From Bacteroidota bacterium (GTDB taxonomy: Bacteria; Bacteroidota; Bacteroidia; Chitinophagales; Chitinophagaceae): a stretch of DNA of 64,000 nt. Both the position numbers and the translations under genes were made by a program. This document shows, piece after piece, positions 54,501 to 63,215 of this stretch. The stretch is taken from NCBI GenBank assembly GCA_018267925.1, contig JAFDXO010000055.1, forward strand, positions 1 through 64,000, in the 5' to 3' direction. The notes beneath the pieces were generated by a model that was given only the letters and a program-made list of their open reading frames with translations, was not told where the DNA came from and did no database searches. Within the stretch, counting starts at the first letter, position 1. Every line of letters begins with the position of its first letter.

Positions 54501-57089
54501 TAGTCCGTTTGGTGCCGCAGTTAAGGGCGGCATAGCTCCTCCGCCCATGTTGGTGTAGGATATGATGTCGAATGGTTTCAAGTTGTAAAGGTTACTGATA
54601 TCAGTAGTGAACCCGGGGCATACATACACGGTAGTGTCGGGGCCTAAGGTAACTTCATAGCGAATCTTATATCCAAAACAACTGGTTGGACCGGTCATTT
54701 TGAAATAGAATGTATCGGCTGTTTCACAAAAGAAATTTAATGTATCAAAACGGATTTGACCGGAATTGACGGCACCATTGTAATCGCTGTAAAGTTGGTT
54801 TAGTGCTTTATCATACAGTTGAAAATATACATATTGCCCATTAGCCCCGCTTGTATTTAAGCGTTGAAGGTATATACGTAGGGTTCCGGATGTTGCCAAT
54901 TTTATCTTGAAATAGTCATCTGTATTAGTAACATTGCTTCCGTTAGTGTAACCAATCCTTCCGGTAATACTGTCTTTTGAATTAAGGTAAGAAGCATTTG
55001 TAAAGTTGATGTTGGTGGTGGTATCCAAATGAAGCAGTCCAAAATTTGAAACAGGAGGCGGAATCATCTGGTAACTAAGCTTGTAGCTAAAACAACTGCT
55101 TGGATTGGTCATTCTAAAATACATGGTGTCTGCTGCACGGCAGTAAAAGTTAAGAGTATCATACCGTGTTTGTCCGGCACTCACATAACCATTGTAATCA
55201 CTGTAAAGTTGGTTTTGTACTTTATCATACAGTTGAAAATAGAAATACTGATTACCCAGTCCTGTATTCGTTCTTTGTAGATATACCCGTAACGTTCCGT
55301 CTTGCGGTAGTTTGGTTTTGAAGAAATCATCAGAATTAGTTGCATTACTGCCATTCACATAACCAATAGATCCATTGATGCTGTCCGTTGGTTTTAGGTA
55401 GGCAGCCGTTGCAAAGCTGTTGTTGTTGGTGGTATCCACATGCAGTGCGCCATTATTGTTAATCATCTGGTAACTAAGCTTGTAGCTAAAACAACTGCTT
55501 GGACCGGTCATTCTAAAATACATGGTGTCTGCTGCACGGCAGTAAAAGTTGAGGGTATCATACCGTGTTTGTCCGGCATTTACGTAGCCATTGATGTCAC
55601 TGTAAAGCTGGTTTTGTGCTTTATCATACAGTTGAAAATAGAAATACTGATTACCTAGTCCTGTATTCGTTCTTTGTAGATATACCCGTAGCGTTCCGTC
55701 TTGCGGTAGTTTGGTTTTAAAGAAATCGTCAGAATTTGAAGCATTATTTCCATTCACATAGCCAATTGTGCCATTCACACTATCGGATGGGTTCAAATAG
55801 GCTGCGGTAGGGAAACTATTATTATTGGTAGTATCCACATGCAGTGTTCCATTATTGTTAATCATCTGATAACTAAGTTTGTAGCTAAAACAACTACTTG
55901 GACCAGTCATTTTAAAATACATGGTGTCTGCTGCACGGCAATAAAAGTTGAGGGTATCAAACCGTGTTTGTCCGGTATTTACATAGCCATTGATGTCACT
56001 GTAAAGTTGGTTTTGAGCTTTATCATACAGTTGAAAATAGAAATACTGATTACCCTGCCCGGTATTGGTTCTTTGGATATACACCCGTAGCGTTCCGTCT
56101 TGCGGTAGTTTAGTTTTAAAGACATCGTCAGAATTAGTTGCATTACTGCCATTTACATATCCAATTGTGCCATTCACGCTGTCGGATGGTTTTAAATAAG
56201 CTGCGGTAGAGAAATTATTATTATTGGTAGTATCCACATGCAGTGTACCATTATTGTTAATCATCTGATAACTAAGTTTGTAGCTAAAACAACTGCTTGG
56301 ATTGGTCATTCTAAAATACATAGTGTCTGCTGCACGGCAGTAAAAGTTAAGAGTATCATACCGTGTTTGTCCGGCACTCACATAACCATTGTAGTCACTG
56401 TAAAGCTGATTTTGTGCTTTATCATACAGTTGAAAATAGAAATACTGATTACCTAGTCCTGTATTCGTTCTTTGTAGATATACCCGTAGCGTTCCGTCTT
56501 GCGGTAGTCTGGTTTTAAAGAAATCGTCAGAATTTTGACCGGAGGCGTTTGTATAGGCAATCGTTCCAACAACACTATCTGTTGCACCGATGTAAACAGC
56601 ATTTGCAAATGAGTTATGGTTACCAATATCATTTATTAAGGTAATGGGTGTGGGGATGTTATAGGTAATTTTATAGTTGAAACATTGTGCGCCACCTGAC
56701 ATTAAAAAATAAAGGCTGTCATCAGAACGACAGTTAATAGTTAGTGTGTCATAATAGGTTGTGTTGGGCAGTAAGTTGTAATTGTTTTTTATTAAATAGG
56801 TATTTACAATCGCACCTTGTAGTTTGTCATACAATGAAAAATAGACATACCCATTGTTAGTACCGGTATTTGTTACTTCAAGATAGACTTGCATCGTTCC
56901 TTGAAAGGGTTTGGCACCATAGAAATAATCATACAGATCACCAGAGCAGTTTATGGTGCCATTCATGGCTGTATTGTATGCAATTGAGTTTGCTTGTGCA
57001 AACGAGTTGTTAGGTTCTGTTTCGGTTGCACCCCGAGCACTAAAACCGGCAAAACATACTGTCAAAAGAAAGTAGATAAAAGGCTTCAT
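51579..57089 (-). CDS. Giant repeat-rich secreted protein with T9SS type A tail
   Basis: This 1836-residue secreted protein has a signal peptide (1-20). It opens with six PPC-like (bacterial pre-peptidase C-terminal) units: one divergent (about 24-150, starting ETEPNNSFAQANSIAYN), then five of 132-137 residues (about 171-811) with cores such as LPQDGTLRVYLQRTNTGLGN and YCRAADTMYFRMT. Seven units of exactly 69 residues follow (about 889-1371) with GNDTTANICPGFPADL and TTGLTTQWIGTTTPTNVG. Then comes a PKD-like part, a jelly-roll-like domain (about 1480-1640, QLVFYHLLNGN) and a T9SS type A sorting domain (VSILPNPTDGIFIVKG, ASGVYTVRVF). It has no catalytic domain that I can see, so an adhesin or structural role is inferred. 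Confidence 0.9.
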   Translation of the reverse strand: MKPFIYFLLTVCFAGFSARGATETEPNNSFAQANSIAYNTAMNGTINCSGDLYDYFYGAKPFQGTMQVYLEVTNTGTNNGYVYFSLYDKLQGAIVNTYLIKNNYNLLPNTTYYDTLTINCRSDDSLYFLMSGGAQCFNYKITYNIPTPITLINDIGNHNSFANAVYIGATDSVVGTIAYTNASGQNSDDFFKTRLPQDGTLRVYLQRTNTGLGNQYFYFQLYDKAQNQLYSDYNGYVSAGQTRYDTLNFYCRAADTMYFRMTNPSSCFSYKLSYQMINNNGTLHVDTTNNNNFSTAAYLKPSDSVNGTIGYVNGSNATNSDDVFKTKLPQDGTLRVYIQRTNTGQGNQYFYFQLYDKAQNQLYSDINGYVNTGQTRFDTLNFYCRAADTMYFKMTGPSSCFSYKLSYQMINNNGTLHVDTTNNNSFPTAAYLNPSDSVNGTIGYVNGNNASNSDDFFKTKLPQDGTLRVYLQRTNTGLGNQYFYFQLYDKAQNQLYSDINGYVNAGQTRYDTLNFYCRAADTMYFRMTGPSSCFSYKLSYQMINNNGALHVDTTNNNSFATAAYLKPTDSINGSIGYVNGSNATNSDDFFKTKLPQDGTLRVYLQRTNTGLGNQYFYFQLYDKVQNQLYSDYNGYVSAGQTRYDTLNFYCRAADTMYFRMTNPSSCFSYKLSYQMIPPPVSNFGLLHLDTTTNINFTNASYLNSKDSITGRIGYTNGSNVTNTDDYFKIKLATSGTLRIYLQRLNTSGANGQYVYFQLYDKALNQLYSDYNGAVNSGQIRFDTLNFFCETADTFYFKMTGPTSCFGYKIRYEVTLGPDTTVYVCPGFTTDISNLYNLKPFDIISYTNMGGGAMPPLTAAPNGLYRLTVQNSNYACSKDTAFITVGLYPKPNLGNDTTANVCPFFTANLTTFKNTTGLTTQWIGTSTPTAVGPGVYTLIVTNAQGCMDTAVITIGLNPKPNLGNDTTASICPGFPADLTTFKNTTGLTTQWIGTTTPTSANAGIYSLIVTNLQGCKDTAVITINLNPKPNLGNDTTASICPGFPANLTTFKNTTGLTTQWIGTTTPTNVGVGVYTLIVTNTQGCKDTAVITINLNPKPNLGNDTTANICPGFPADLTTFKNTTGLTTQWIGTTTPTNVGAGVYTLIVTNTQGCKDTAVITINLNPKPNLGNDTTANICPGFPADLTTFKNTTGLTTQWIGTATPTNVGAGVYTLIVTNTQGCKDTAVITINLNPKPNLGNDTTANICPGFPADLTTFKNTTGLTTQWIGTTTPTNVGAGVYTLIVTNTQGCKDTAVITINLNPKPNLGNDTTANICAGNTMDITSFKNTTGLTTQWIGTTTPTNVGAGVYTLIVTNTQGCKDTAIITLNSKPKPNTGADTSIIAWLGESVNLKNLRDTTGFAALGWNYSWWSSQNGYSGNLTVIVPDTGKIYATLTATSQFGCIGTPTNVVIKAQDSVLPAAGALTLVANVEVTNPITGWTNYYNNNNTPNDKSDDILLLSLQKNGNNIGSIGAGAFSVTNAATTGAGSGTGIQITNPLMSNFSGYYTMRRYWQVTPNTQPTTNVGVRFYYNTGDFNDANGSFGGTKTMQQLVFYHLLNGNPNPTSNWSGATSQPISITYGATPNNTTWTYTNLGKNHHRAEFTVSSFSGGSGGFTGNNGPLPIELLTFNGIAQHESASLSWETGVEQNTVGFDLERSLDGRNFTKVISLVALHGNAPNHYAYIDQNVASLGSKLFYRLKLKDLNGLEGYSSVLELRFGTPQFEVSILPNPTDGIFIVKGSEHYTSMQIIDIHGRVLKEQTLGMVNAKIDITSLASGVYTVRVFSEGIVVNIKLIKE
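52976..54424 (-). repeat. Seven tandem 207-bp repeats inside the giant T9SS gene
   Basis: The anchor TTTGGTTTTGG recurs at 53176, 53383, 53590, 53797, 54004, 54211 and 54418, always 207 bases apart. The central copies are almost identical in DNA; the outer ones have diverged. This implies recent duplication or gene conversion. Confidence 0.93.
54657..56579 (-). repeat. Five tandem PPC-like repeats of about 399 bp
   Basis: Units begin (minus strand) near 56579, 56183, 55784, 55385 and 54974. Spacing is 396-411 bases, with exact 399-base steps in the centre. The DNA of units 2-5 is nearly identical over long stretches; the last unit is clearly older. Confidence 0.9.
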
Positions 57090-57323
57090 ACATCTGCGTT
57101 TTAAAAGTGAATTGAATTTCAGAACGCAAATTGTTCACATTAATTAATGTTGGCAATACCTAATTTGTAGTATTCGCTTAATAAATCAGGAAACCGACCC
57201 CCAACTTCATAAAAGCATTTGAAAAGCCGGATTAATGTTCTAATAAGCGAGAACACACAAAGTTTAGAACGATTGCTCCCTATAAAGGTTAAAGCAGAGA
57301 AGTATTAATAGAACGATTAAAGG

Positions 57324-58556
57324 CTAATCTACTTGAAAGTGTATATTAGCGTTATTAATAGCCGATTCATTACCTGTTATTATTGCTAATTTTTCAATCA
57401 CCTTGTCCACTAATGCGTCCGGACAAGAAGCACCGGAAGTAACCATGATACGTAGTGGACGATGGTATGGAAGGAAATCAATAGTAATCCGCTCTATTTG
57501 TTTGTGAAGGTCGAAATGAGAAATAGAATGTCCATCAAGCAAACAAGATTCATCTTTGATAAAATAGGTGGGTAATTTTTCTTCACACAACTCGACCAAG
57601 TGAGAAGTATTTGAACTATTGTAACCACCAATAACAAGTGCAAAATCGGCTGCTTCCTGCAACATGCCCTGCACGGCACTTTGATTATCATTGGTGGCAT
57701 AGCAAAGGGTATCGCGGGTATCTGCAAATCTTTCTGCAATGTTTGTTGGGTTCAATAAATAGTGGTCGGTCATTACATTTTTCAAATAGTCGGCAATACC
57801 TTGAGTTTCACTTGCCAACATGGTAGTTTGGTTTACAACACCGATGCGTTGCAAGTCTTTTTTTGCATCAAATCCCTCAGAATATTGACCTCTAAAATCA
57901 GTATAAAATTGCTCAGGGGGAAGTTCCCCAATTATATATTTGCTCAGATGCTGCGCTTGCGTCATGTCCTTTACTACGACGGTTGGTGTATGAGCTTGGC
58001 TGTGTGAAAAAGTAGCGCGAGTTTCTTCATGTTTAGGTTTGCCATGCACTACTATGGTATATCCTTCTTTACCAATTTTTTCTGCTCGGTTCCATACTTT
58101 TTCTACAAATGGGCAAGTGGTTTCATACCGTGAAGGCTCAATACCTTTTTCGCGCATTTGTTGTTCCAATTCCAAGGTTGTTCCAAATGCCGGAATTACG
58201 ACAATATCATCCTTGGTTATTTCATTCCAATTCATGAGCATATTGCCTTTAGTGTCCATGATAAAACGAACACCAAGCATTTGCAAGTCTGCATTTACAC
58301 CCGGATTGTGAATCATTTCACTGAGTAAAAAAATACGTTTTCCGGGATTTTCATTGACAGCTCGAAAGGCAATTTCAATGGCATTCTCAACACCATAGCA
58401 AAAGCCAAAATGGCGAGCTAAGATGACCTCCAAAGAGCCAAGCGTTAAATGTGTAGGCGAAAAATCCTTCTTAAGCTTATCGGCAGCTTTTCTTTGTTGT
58501 TTGATGGCAGTTACGAGCGGACTACGGTAATGAACCGGAACATTAAAAGATTTCAT
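57324..58556 (-). CDS. ispH: 4-hydroxy-3-methylbut-2-enyl diphosphate reductase
   Basis: IspH is the last enzyme of the non-mevalonate pathway and makes isopentenyl and dimethylallyl diphosphate. The three iron-sulphur cysteines are visible in FGFCYGVENA (about 51-60), ETTCPFVEKVW and SGASCPDALV, together with HGKPKHEET, TTMLASET and GGYNSSNTSHL. The 410 residues are about 90 longer than the E. coli enzyme. Much of the excess is an N-terminal extension of about 45 residues (NVPVHYRSPLVTAIKQQRK), as in the long form known from Bacteroidota. It supplies precursors for the polyprenyl synthase at 20369. A TAAATTTG box lies 16 bases before the ATG. Confidence 0.95.
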   Translation of the reverse strand: MKSFNVPVHYRSPLVTAIKQQRKAADKLKKDFSPTHLTLGSLEVILARHFGFCYGVENAIEIAFRAVNENPGKRIFLLSEMIHNPGVNADLQMLGVRFIMDTKGNMLMNWNEITKDDIVVIPAFGTTLELEQQMREKGIEPSRYETTCPFVEKVWNRAEKIGKEGYTIVVHGKPKHEETRATFSHSQAHTPTVVVKDMTQAQHLSKYIIGELPPEQFYTDFRGQYSEGFDAKKDLQRIGVVNQTTMLASETQGIADYLKNVMTDHYLLNPTNIAERFADTRDTLCYATNDNQSAVQGMLQEAADFALVIGGYNSSNTSHLVELCEEKLPTYFIKDESCLLDGHSISHFDLHKQIERITIDFLPYHRPLRIMVTSGASCPDALVDKVIEKLAIITGNESAINNANIHFQVD

Positions 58557-58572
58557 GAAGAGATTCCTGCTG

Positions 58573-58580
58573 CAAATTTA
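58573..58580 (-). promoter_or_regulatory. -7 box TAAATTTG upstream of ispH
   Basis: An exact TAnnTTTG on the minus strand, 16 bases before the ispH ATG. No matching -33 element. Confidence 0.4.
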
Positions 58581-58657
58581 CGGAATAGCAACAAGTCTCC
58601 TTTCTTATAGTTCTTCTAAATCTGGAATCAACTACTTAGATAGAAAGCTGATACATT

Positions 58658-60319
58658 CTATTTCTTTAATTCTTTTGCCCAAGCATCCTTCAAAGTAACG
58701 GTACGATTAAAGATCATTCGTTCTGGTGTGCTTTCAATATCAACACAAAAATATCCCTTTCGTAAGAACTGAAAATACTGGCCAACTTTTGCTTTAGCTA
58801 ATTCCGGCTCTATCCACACTTGTTGCAATACAGAAAGAGAATTTGGATTCAAATATTCTTTGAAATCGCCTTCTTCATTTGAAGGATTGTCTGTTTTGAA
58901 AAGACGATCATACAAACGCACTTCTGCACATTGAGCATGTTTAACACTCACCCAATGAATTGTCCCTTTCACATGAATGCCGCTTGTGTCGCTTCCACTA
59001 CGGCTTTCAGGAATGTAGGTACATTGAATAGATACTACCTTGCCCGTTTCATCTTTTTGAAAATCATCACACCGAACAATATAAGCACCTTTTAAACGAA
59101 CCATTAACCCCACGCCAAGCCTGAAAAATTTCTTGGGTGGATTTTCCATGAAGTCTTCGCGCTCTATCCAAAGCTCTTTTGAAAATAAAACTGTTCTTTT
59201 CCCCGCAGACTCATCTTCCGGATTGTTTTCTAATTCTAATTCTTCAGAAAGATCACTTGGATAGTTTGTTATGACTAATTTGACAGGATCTAAAACAGCC
59301 ATAGCTCGAATCGCATGTTTGTTAAGATCTTCACGAACGCAAAATTCTAACAAACTGAGATCAACTATATTTTCTCGTTTCGCAATCCCTACTGTTTCAC
59401 AAAAATTCCGAATGGAAGCGGCACTATAACCTCTACGGCGCATTCCGCTGATGGTAGGCATTCGTGGATCGTCCCAACCGGTTACGTGTTTCTCATTGAC
59501 TAATTGTAGTAGTTTTCTTTTGCTCATTACCGTGTAGGTCAGGTTGCGACGAGCAAACTCATATTGGTGCGACGGGAAAATTTCTAATTGCTCAATAAAC
59601 CAATTGTATAAGGGGCGATGATGAATAAATTCAAGCGTACAAATAGAGTGGGTGATATGCTCAATGCTATCACTTTGCCCGTGTGCAAAATCATACATTG
59701 GATAAATGCACCAACGGTCGCCGGATCGGTGATGATGCTCATGTTTGATGCGATAAATGATAGGATCGCGCATCAACAAATTGGGGTGAGCCATGTCAAT
59801 TTTTGCACGTAAAACTTTTTCTCCATCTCCGAATTTGCCCTCTCGCATTGCCTCAAACAATGTTCTGTTTTCTTCTACACTGCGATTTCTGAATGGGCTA
59901 TTGATGCCCGGCTCGTTCAGGTTCCCTTTCATTGAAGCTATTTGTTCGGCAGTGCTGTCATCTACATAAGCTAATCCTTTGTCAATAAGCTTTTGAGCAT
60001 ATCCATACAGGGTTTCAAAATAATCAGACGTAAAAAATTCATTGTCCCAACTATAGCCTAACCATTTTATATCGTTCTTGATGTTTTCAACATATTCAGT
60101 CTCTTCGGTTGAAGGATTGGTATCATCAAAACGCAAATTGCATTTGCCATTATATTTTTTTGCAAGACTAAAATTGAGATGAATGCTTGAAGCATGGCCA
60201 ATGTGCAAATATCCATTTGGTTCAGGTGGAAATCGGGTATGGATATTTTTGTATTTGCCTTCTTTAAGGTCTGTTTCTATGATTTCTTCTAAAAAATTAA
60301 GTGAGCGTTCTTCAGACAT
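58658..60319 (-). CDS. glnS: Glutaminyl-tRNA synthetase
   Basis: GlnRS charges tRNA-Gln directly, so this organism need not rely on the transamidation route. The 553 residues match the usual length. Class I signatures are PPEPNGYLHIGHASSI (HIGH) near 32-47 and VMSKRKLLQLV (KMSKS equivalent). GlnRS-specific blocks include FDDTNPSTEETEYVENI, MYDFAHGQSDSIEHITHS and GWDDPRMPTISGMRRRGY, and the C-terminal anticodon-binding barrel follows. ATG 60319 is chosen (MSEERSLNFLEEI); the upstream 26 codons have no homology. A TACCTTTG box lies 33 bases before this start. Confidence 0.96.
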   Translation of the reverse strand: MSEERSLNFLEEIIETDLKEGKYKNIHTRFPPEPNGYLHIGHASSIHLNFSLAKKYNGKCNLRFDDTNPSTEETEYVENIKNDIKWLGYSWDNEFFTSDYFETLYGYAQKLIDKGLAYVDDSTAEQIASMKGNLNEPGINSPFRNRSVEENRTLFEAMREGKFGDGEKVLRAKIDMAHPNLLMRDPIIYRIKHEHHHRSGDRWCIYPMYDFAHGQSDSIEHITHSICTLEFIHHRPLYNWFIEQLEIFPSHQYEFARRNLTYTVMSKRKLLQLVNEKHVTGWDDPRMPTISGMRRRGYSAASIRNFCETVGIAKRENIVDLSLLEFCVREDLNKHAIRAMAVLDPVKLVITNYPSDLSEELELENNPEDESAGKRTVLFSKELWIEREDFMENPPKKFFRLGVGLMVRLKGAYIVRCDDFQKDETGKVVSIQCTYIPESRSGSDTSGIHVKGTIHWVSVKHAQCAEVRLYDRLFKTDNPSNEEGDFKEYLNPNSLSVLQQVWIEPELAKAKVGQYFQFLRKGYFCVDIESTPERMIFNRTVTLKDAWAKELKK

Positions 60320-60352
60320 GGACAATTTTAATTTTTTTTTGGATTGGGTGTG

Positions 60353-60360
60353 CAAAGGTA
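60353..60360 (-). promoter_or_regulatory. -7 box TACCTTTG upstream of glnS
   Basis: An exact consensus octamer on the minus strand, giving a leader of about 28 bases. A TAAATTTG for the divergent gene lies at 60399-60406 on the plus strand. Confidence 0.5.
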
Positions 60361-60491
60361 AGCAGGGAATGATTGCTATGCTTTTTGATTGCTGCAAATA
60401 AATTTGCGGTATTATTTGAAAATGAAAATTGTTTATTTTAAGTTGTGGCTAAGAATTGATCCATTTCAAAAAATCATTAGAAAGTCCTTTT

Positions 60492-61433
60492 ATGAAAAAA
60501 ATCTTTATCGCTTTTGCTTTTATCGCATGGCATCACTCCACTTGGGCTCAACCGGTCATATCTAATGGCAACAATCTTCCCACTGTTGGTTATTTAGATA
60601 CGTTAGCATCCGTAACATCATCCACAACATTGCCTGGAAGCGGCGGTGCAAATGTAACTTGGAATTTTGGGTCACTAACGCCCACCCAAAATGGCACTTT
60701 TAAAATGGTTCAACCATCTACAACGCCATTCAGTTCTATGTTTCCCAATGCTACTCATGCAGATCAACAAGTAACTTTTGGTGGCTCAACCGTATATGAA
60801 TATTGGAAGGTAACTGCCGGAAAAATGGAAATGTTAGGCAGTTATTTTTCAAGTACAACAGGAAATAATTATTCTTCAAATCCTAAAACACATTTTTCAT
60901 TTCCTTGCAACTATGGTAATTCGTTTACGGATACATTTCAAATAGGAACAAATTCACCACAAACGGTTGTGGTAACTTATGATGGTTGGGGTAAAATAAC
61001 CACTCCCTACGGAACATGGACAAATGTTGCTCGTTTTAAAAGAGATTATGGCGGAGGTGATATAGAATATGAATGGTACACGGCAACGCCTTACTTGCGC
61101 ATTGTAGCAAAGTATAGAAGTGTAAATACCTCATGGGCTTTTATCTCCAAGCGTGGCACCACAGGTGTTCATACTCCTTCACCGGAATTAGCAACGATTC
61201 GCTTATTTCCTAATCCGGCAACCCAATCAATACAAATTGATATCCAGTCAACTCAAAAGTTATCTGCTGCTAAAATGTTTGTTGTAGATGCAAGCGGAAA
61301 GATGGTTCGTGAAATCGAGTTAGTAGATAATCATGCTGAAATAGTTAGAAATGATTTGCCTTCAGGAATGTATTTTATATCGGTGTGGCATGAGGGAAAT
61401 AAAATTGGTAAAGCACAATTTCTATTTCATTAA
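60492..61433 (+). CDS. Secreted protein with T9SS type A sorting domain, 313 residues
   Basis: A signal peptide (MKKIFIAFAFIAWHHSTWAQ) is followed by a beta-rich domain (about 25-225: GSGGANVTWNFGSLTP, then FSFPCNYGNSFTDTF and GWGKITTPYGTWTNVARFK) that is common in Bacteroidota secreted proteins but has no defined function. A type A sorting domain ends the chain (about 235-313, RLFPNPATQSIQIDI and LPSGMYFISVWHEG). ATG 60492 is chosen over 60456 because it begins the signal peptide. It is convergent with porX and shares its terminator. Confidence 0.82.
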   Translation: MKKIFIAFAFIAWHHSTWAQPVISNGNNLPTVGYLDTLASVTSSTTLPGSGGANVTWNFGSLTPTQNGTFKMVQPSTTPFSSMFPNATHADQQVTFGGSTVYEYWKVTAGKMEMLGSYFSSTTGNNYSSNPKTHFSFPCNYGNSFTDTFQIGTNSPQTVVVTYDGWGKITTPYGTWTNVARFKRDYGGGDIEYEWYTATPYLRIVAKYRSVNTSWAFISKRGTTGVHTPSPELATIRLFPNPATQSIQIDIQSTQKLSAAKMFVVDASGKMVREIELVDNHAEIVRNDLPSGMYFISVWHEGNKIGKAQFLFH

Positions 61434-61452
61434 CGAGTTTAATTAAACAAGC

Positions 61453-61486
61453 AAAAAGCCCATCCGGTAAAGGATTGGGCTTTTTA
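61453..61486. terminator. Bidirectional terminator between the T9SS cargo gene and porX
   Basis: A 13-bp stem with one bulged T (61453-61465 with 61472-61485, loop of 6) and A/T runs on both sides. Confidence 0.85.
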
Positions 61487-61507
61487 AATTTTAAAAAGAA
61501 CAAGAAA

Positions 61508-63064
61508 CTATTTACTTTCTAATCGAATAATAGGAACCACCATTTCTTCCAACGAAATGCCCCCGTGTTGAAAGGTGTTTCGATAATAATTTACATAGTG
61601 ATTGTAATTGTTTGGGTAGCATAGAAAAACATCTTCTTTAGCAAAAATAAAAGTGGAGCTAACGTTAGGTCGAGGTAATCCTGCCGCGGAAGGATCGCGA
61701 AAAGCCAATACAGCACGATCTTCAAATTGAAGGTTGCGTCCATGTTTATAACGGAGATTGGTAGTAGTAGCTCTGTCGCCTATACATTTGCTGGGCGTTT
61801 TTACTCGTACGGTTCCATGGTCCGTAGTGACAAATACTTGAAGGTCTTTATCAGCAATTCTTTTCAAGGCTCGGTGAAGCGGAGAGTGCTCAAACCAGCT
61901 GACAGTCAAAGAACGATAAGAAATTTCGTCGCCTGCCAGTTCTTTTAATACTTCCATTTCCGTACGTGCATGGCTTAGCATATCCACAAAGTTGTAAACA
62001 ATTACTGTGAGATCGTTTGTAAGATAGTTGTGAATGTTGTCTTCAAGGCTTTTTCCATCATCATTATTCGTGATTTTTATAAACTGCCATTTAAGGTGAT
62101 CTAATTTTTGTTGCTTTAATTGTCCTTCTAAAAATTTGGACTCATAAAGATTTTTCCCTCCCTCATCATCATCATTTTTCCATTCGTTAGGATATTTTTT
62201 TTCAATATCAACAGGCAACATGCCGGCGAAAAGTGCATTTCTACTGTATTGTGTAGCGGTAGGCAATAAGCTGTAAAACATATCCTCATCCACTATGCGA
62301 AAATTGTCGGCAACTATATGTTGAATGGCTTTCCACTGATCAAAACGAAGATTGTCAATCAATACTAAAAAAGTTGGCTTTCCTTTCTTTAAAAAGGGAG
62401 CAATTTTTTCTTTGAACAAACTGTGTGAAAGAACCGGTGGTAAAGCTTTTCCGGTTATCCATTTTTCATAGTTTTTTGAAATGTATTTGCAAAATTCTGT
62501 GTTGGCTTCTGCTTTTTGGGTTTGTAATACTTCCATCATTTCATCGCTATTACTACGAGCCATTTCTAACTCCCAAAAGACGAGCTTTTTATAAAGTTCC
62601 TTCCATTCTTCATGATCAGGATTGGAGCTTAATGCCATAAATAAGTTTCTGAATTCTTGCTGGTATGCTTGTGTGGTTTTTTCAGAAACTAACCTTCGGC
62701 TATCCATTATTTTTTTGAGTGAAAGCAGTACCTGATTGGGATTTACAGGCTTTATTAGATAGTCAGATATCTGCGAACCGATCGCTTCTTCCATTAAATT
62801 TTCAGCCTCATTTTTTGTAACCATGATAACAGGCAACTGTGGATACAGTTCTTTGATTCTAGAAAGTGTTTCTAAACCGGTAATTCCGGGCATGCTTTCA
62901 TCTAACAACACCACGTCCATCACTTTTTCTTTTAGCAATTCTAAGGCATCATATCCATTGCTTACGGAGGTTACTTCATAGCCTTTGTTTTTCAAAAAAA
63001 GTATTTGCGATTTGAGTGAATCCATTTCGTCGTCCACCCATAATATTTCTCCTTGTAAGTTCAT
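61508..63064 (-). CDS. porX: T9SS response regulator PorX (receiver plus PglZ phosphatase domain)
   Basis: PorX controls type IX secretion in Bacteroidota, acting with the kinase PorY and sigma factor SigP in Porphyromonas. The 518 residues comprise a CheY-like receiver (1-120: DDE pocket at 11-13, Asp55 in LLDESMPG, Thr83, Lys105 in YLIKPVNP), a helical linker (about 125-205) and a PglZ-type alkaline-phosphatase-superfamily domain (about 225-518). The latter has metal ligand Asp237 in LVLIDNLRFDQW, nucleophile-type Thr271 in LPTATQYSRNALFAG, and VTTDHGTVRV with the Asp-His pair. In studied PorX this domain cleaves phosphodiesters of oligonucleotides. No DNA-binding domain is present. No kinase gene is adjacent; the cargo gene at 60492 is the nearest T9SS neighbour. 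Confidence 0.93.
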   Translation of the reverse strand: MNLQGEILWVDDEMDSLKSQILFLKNKGYEVTSVSNGYDALELLKEKVMDVVLLDESMPGITGLETLSRIKELYPQLPVIMVTKNEAENLMEEAIGSQISDYLIKPVNPNQVLLSLKKIMDSRRLVSEKTTQAYQQEFRNLFMALSSNPDHEEWKELYKKLVFWELEMARSNSDEMMEVLQTQKAEANTEFCKYISKNYEKWITGKALPPVLSHSLFKEKIAPFLKKGKPTFLVLIDNLRFDQWKAIQHIVADNFRIVDEDMFYSLLPTATQYSRNALFAGMLPVDIEKKYPNEWKNDDDEGGKNLYESKFLEGQLKQQKLDHLKWQFIKITNNDDGKSLEDNIHNYLTNDLTVIVYNFVDMLSHARTEMEVLKELAGDEISYRSLTVSWFEHSPLHRALKRIADKDLQVFVTTDHGTVRVKTPSKCIGDRATTTNLRYKHGRNLQFEDRAVLAFRDPSAAGLPRPNVSSTFIFAKEDVFLCYPNNYNHYVNYYRNTFQHGGISLEEMVVPIIRLESK

Positions 63065-63215
63065 TTTGTTGAATTGAGTGAGGGATTAATTTTTGCATTG
63101 TAGCTGATTAAAGATAAGCGGTCACTTGTTACCACACTACGCTTTAACGCAAAATTGGCACAGAATCGTATGTTCCACAGCAAACTGCTAATATTGCGTG
63201 AAATGATACATCAGA

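Noticed and set aside
55440..56456. Three similar plus-strand frames spaced by 399 bases
   Set aside because: They are antisense shadows of the PPC-like repeats. The spacing was useful for measuring the repeat length but not as genes.
52976..56579. CRISPR-like array
   Set aside because: The repeats are long, contiguous and in frame with a coding sequence; there are no spacers.
57090..57323. Small gene between ispH and the giant T9SS gene
   Set aside because: Both strands have frequent stops and no start with a plausible product.
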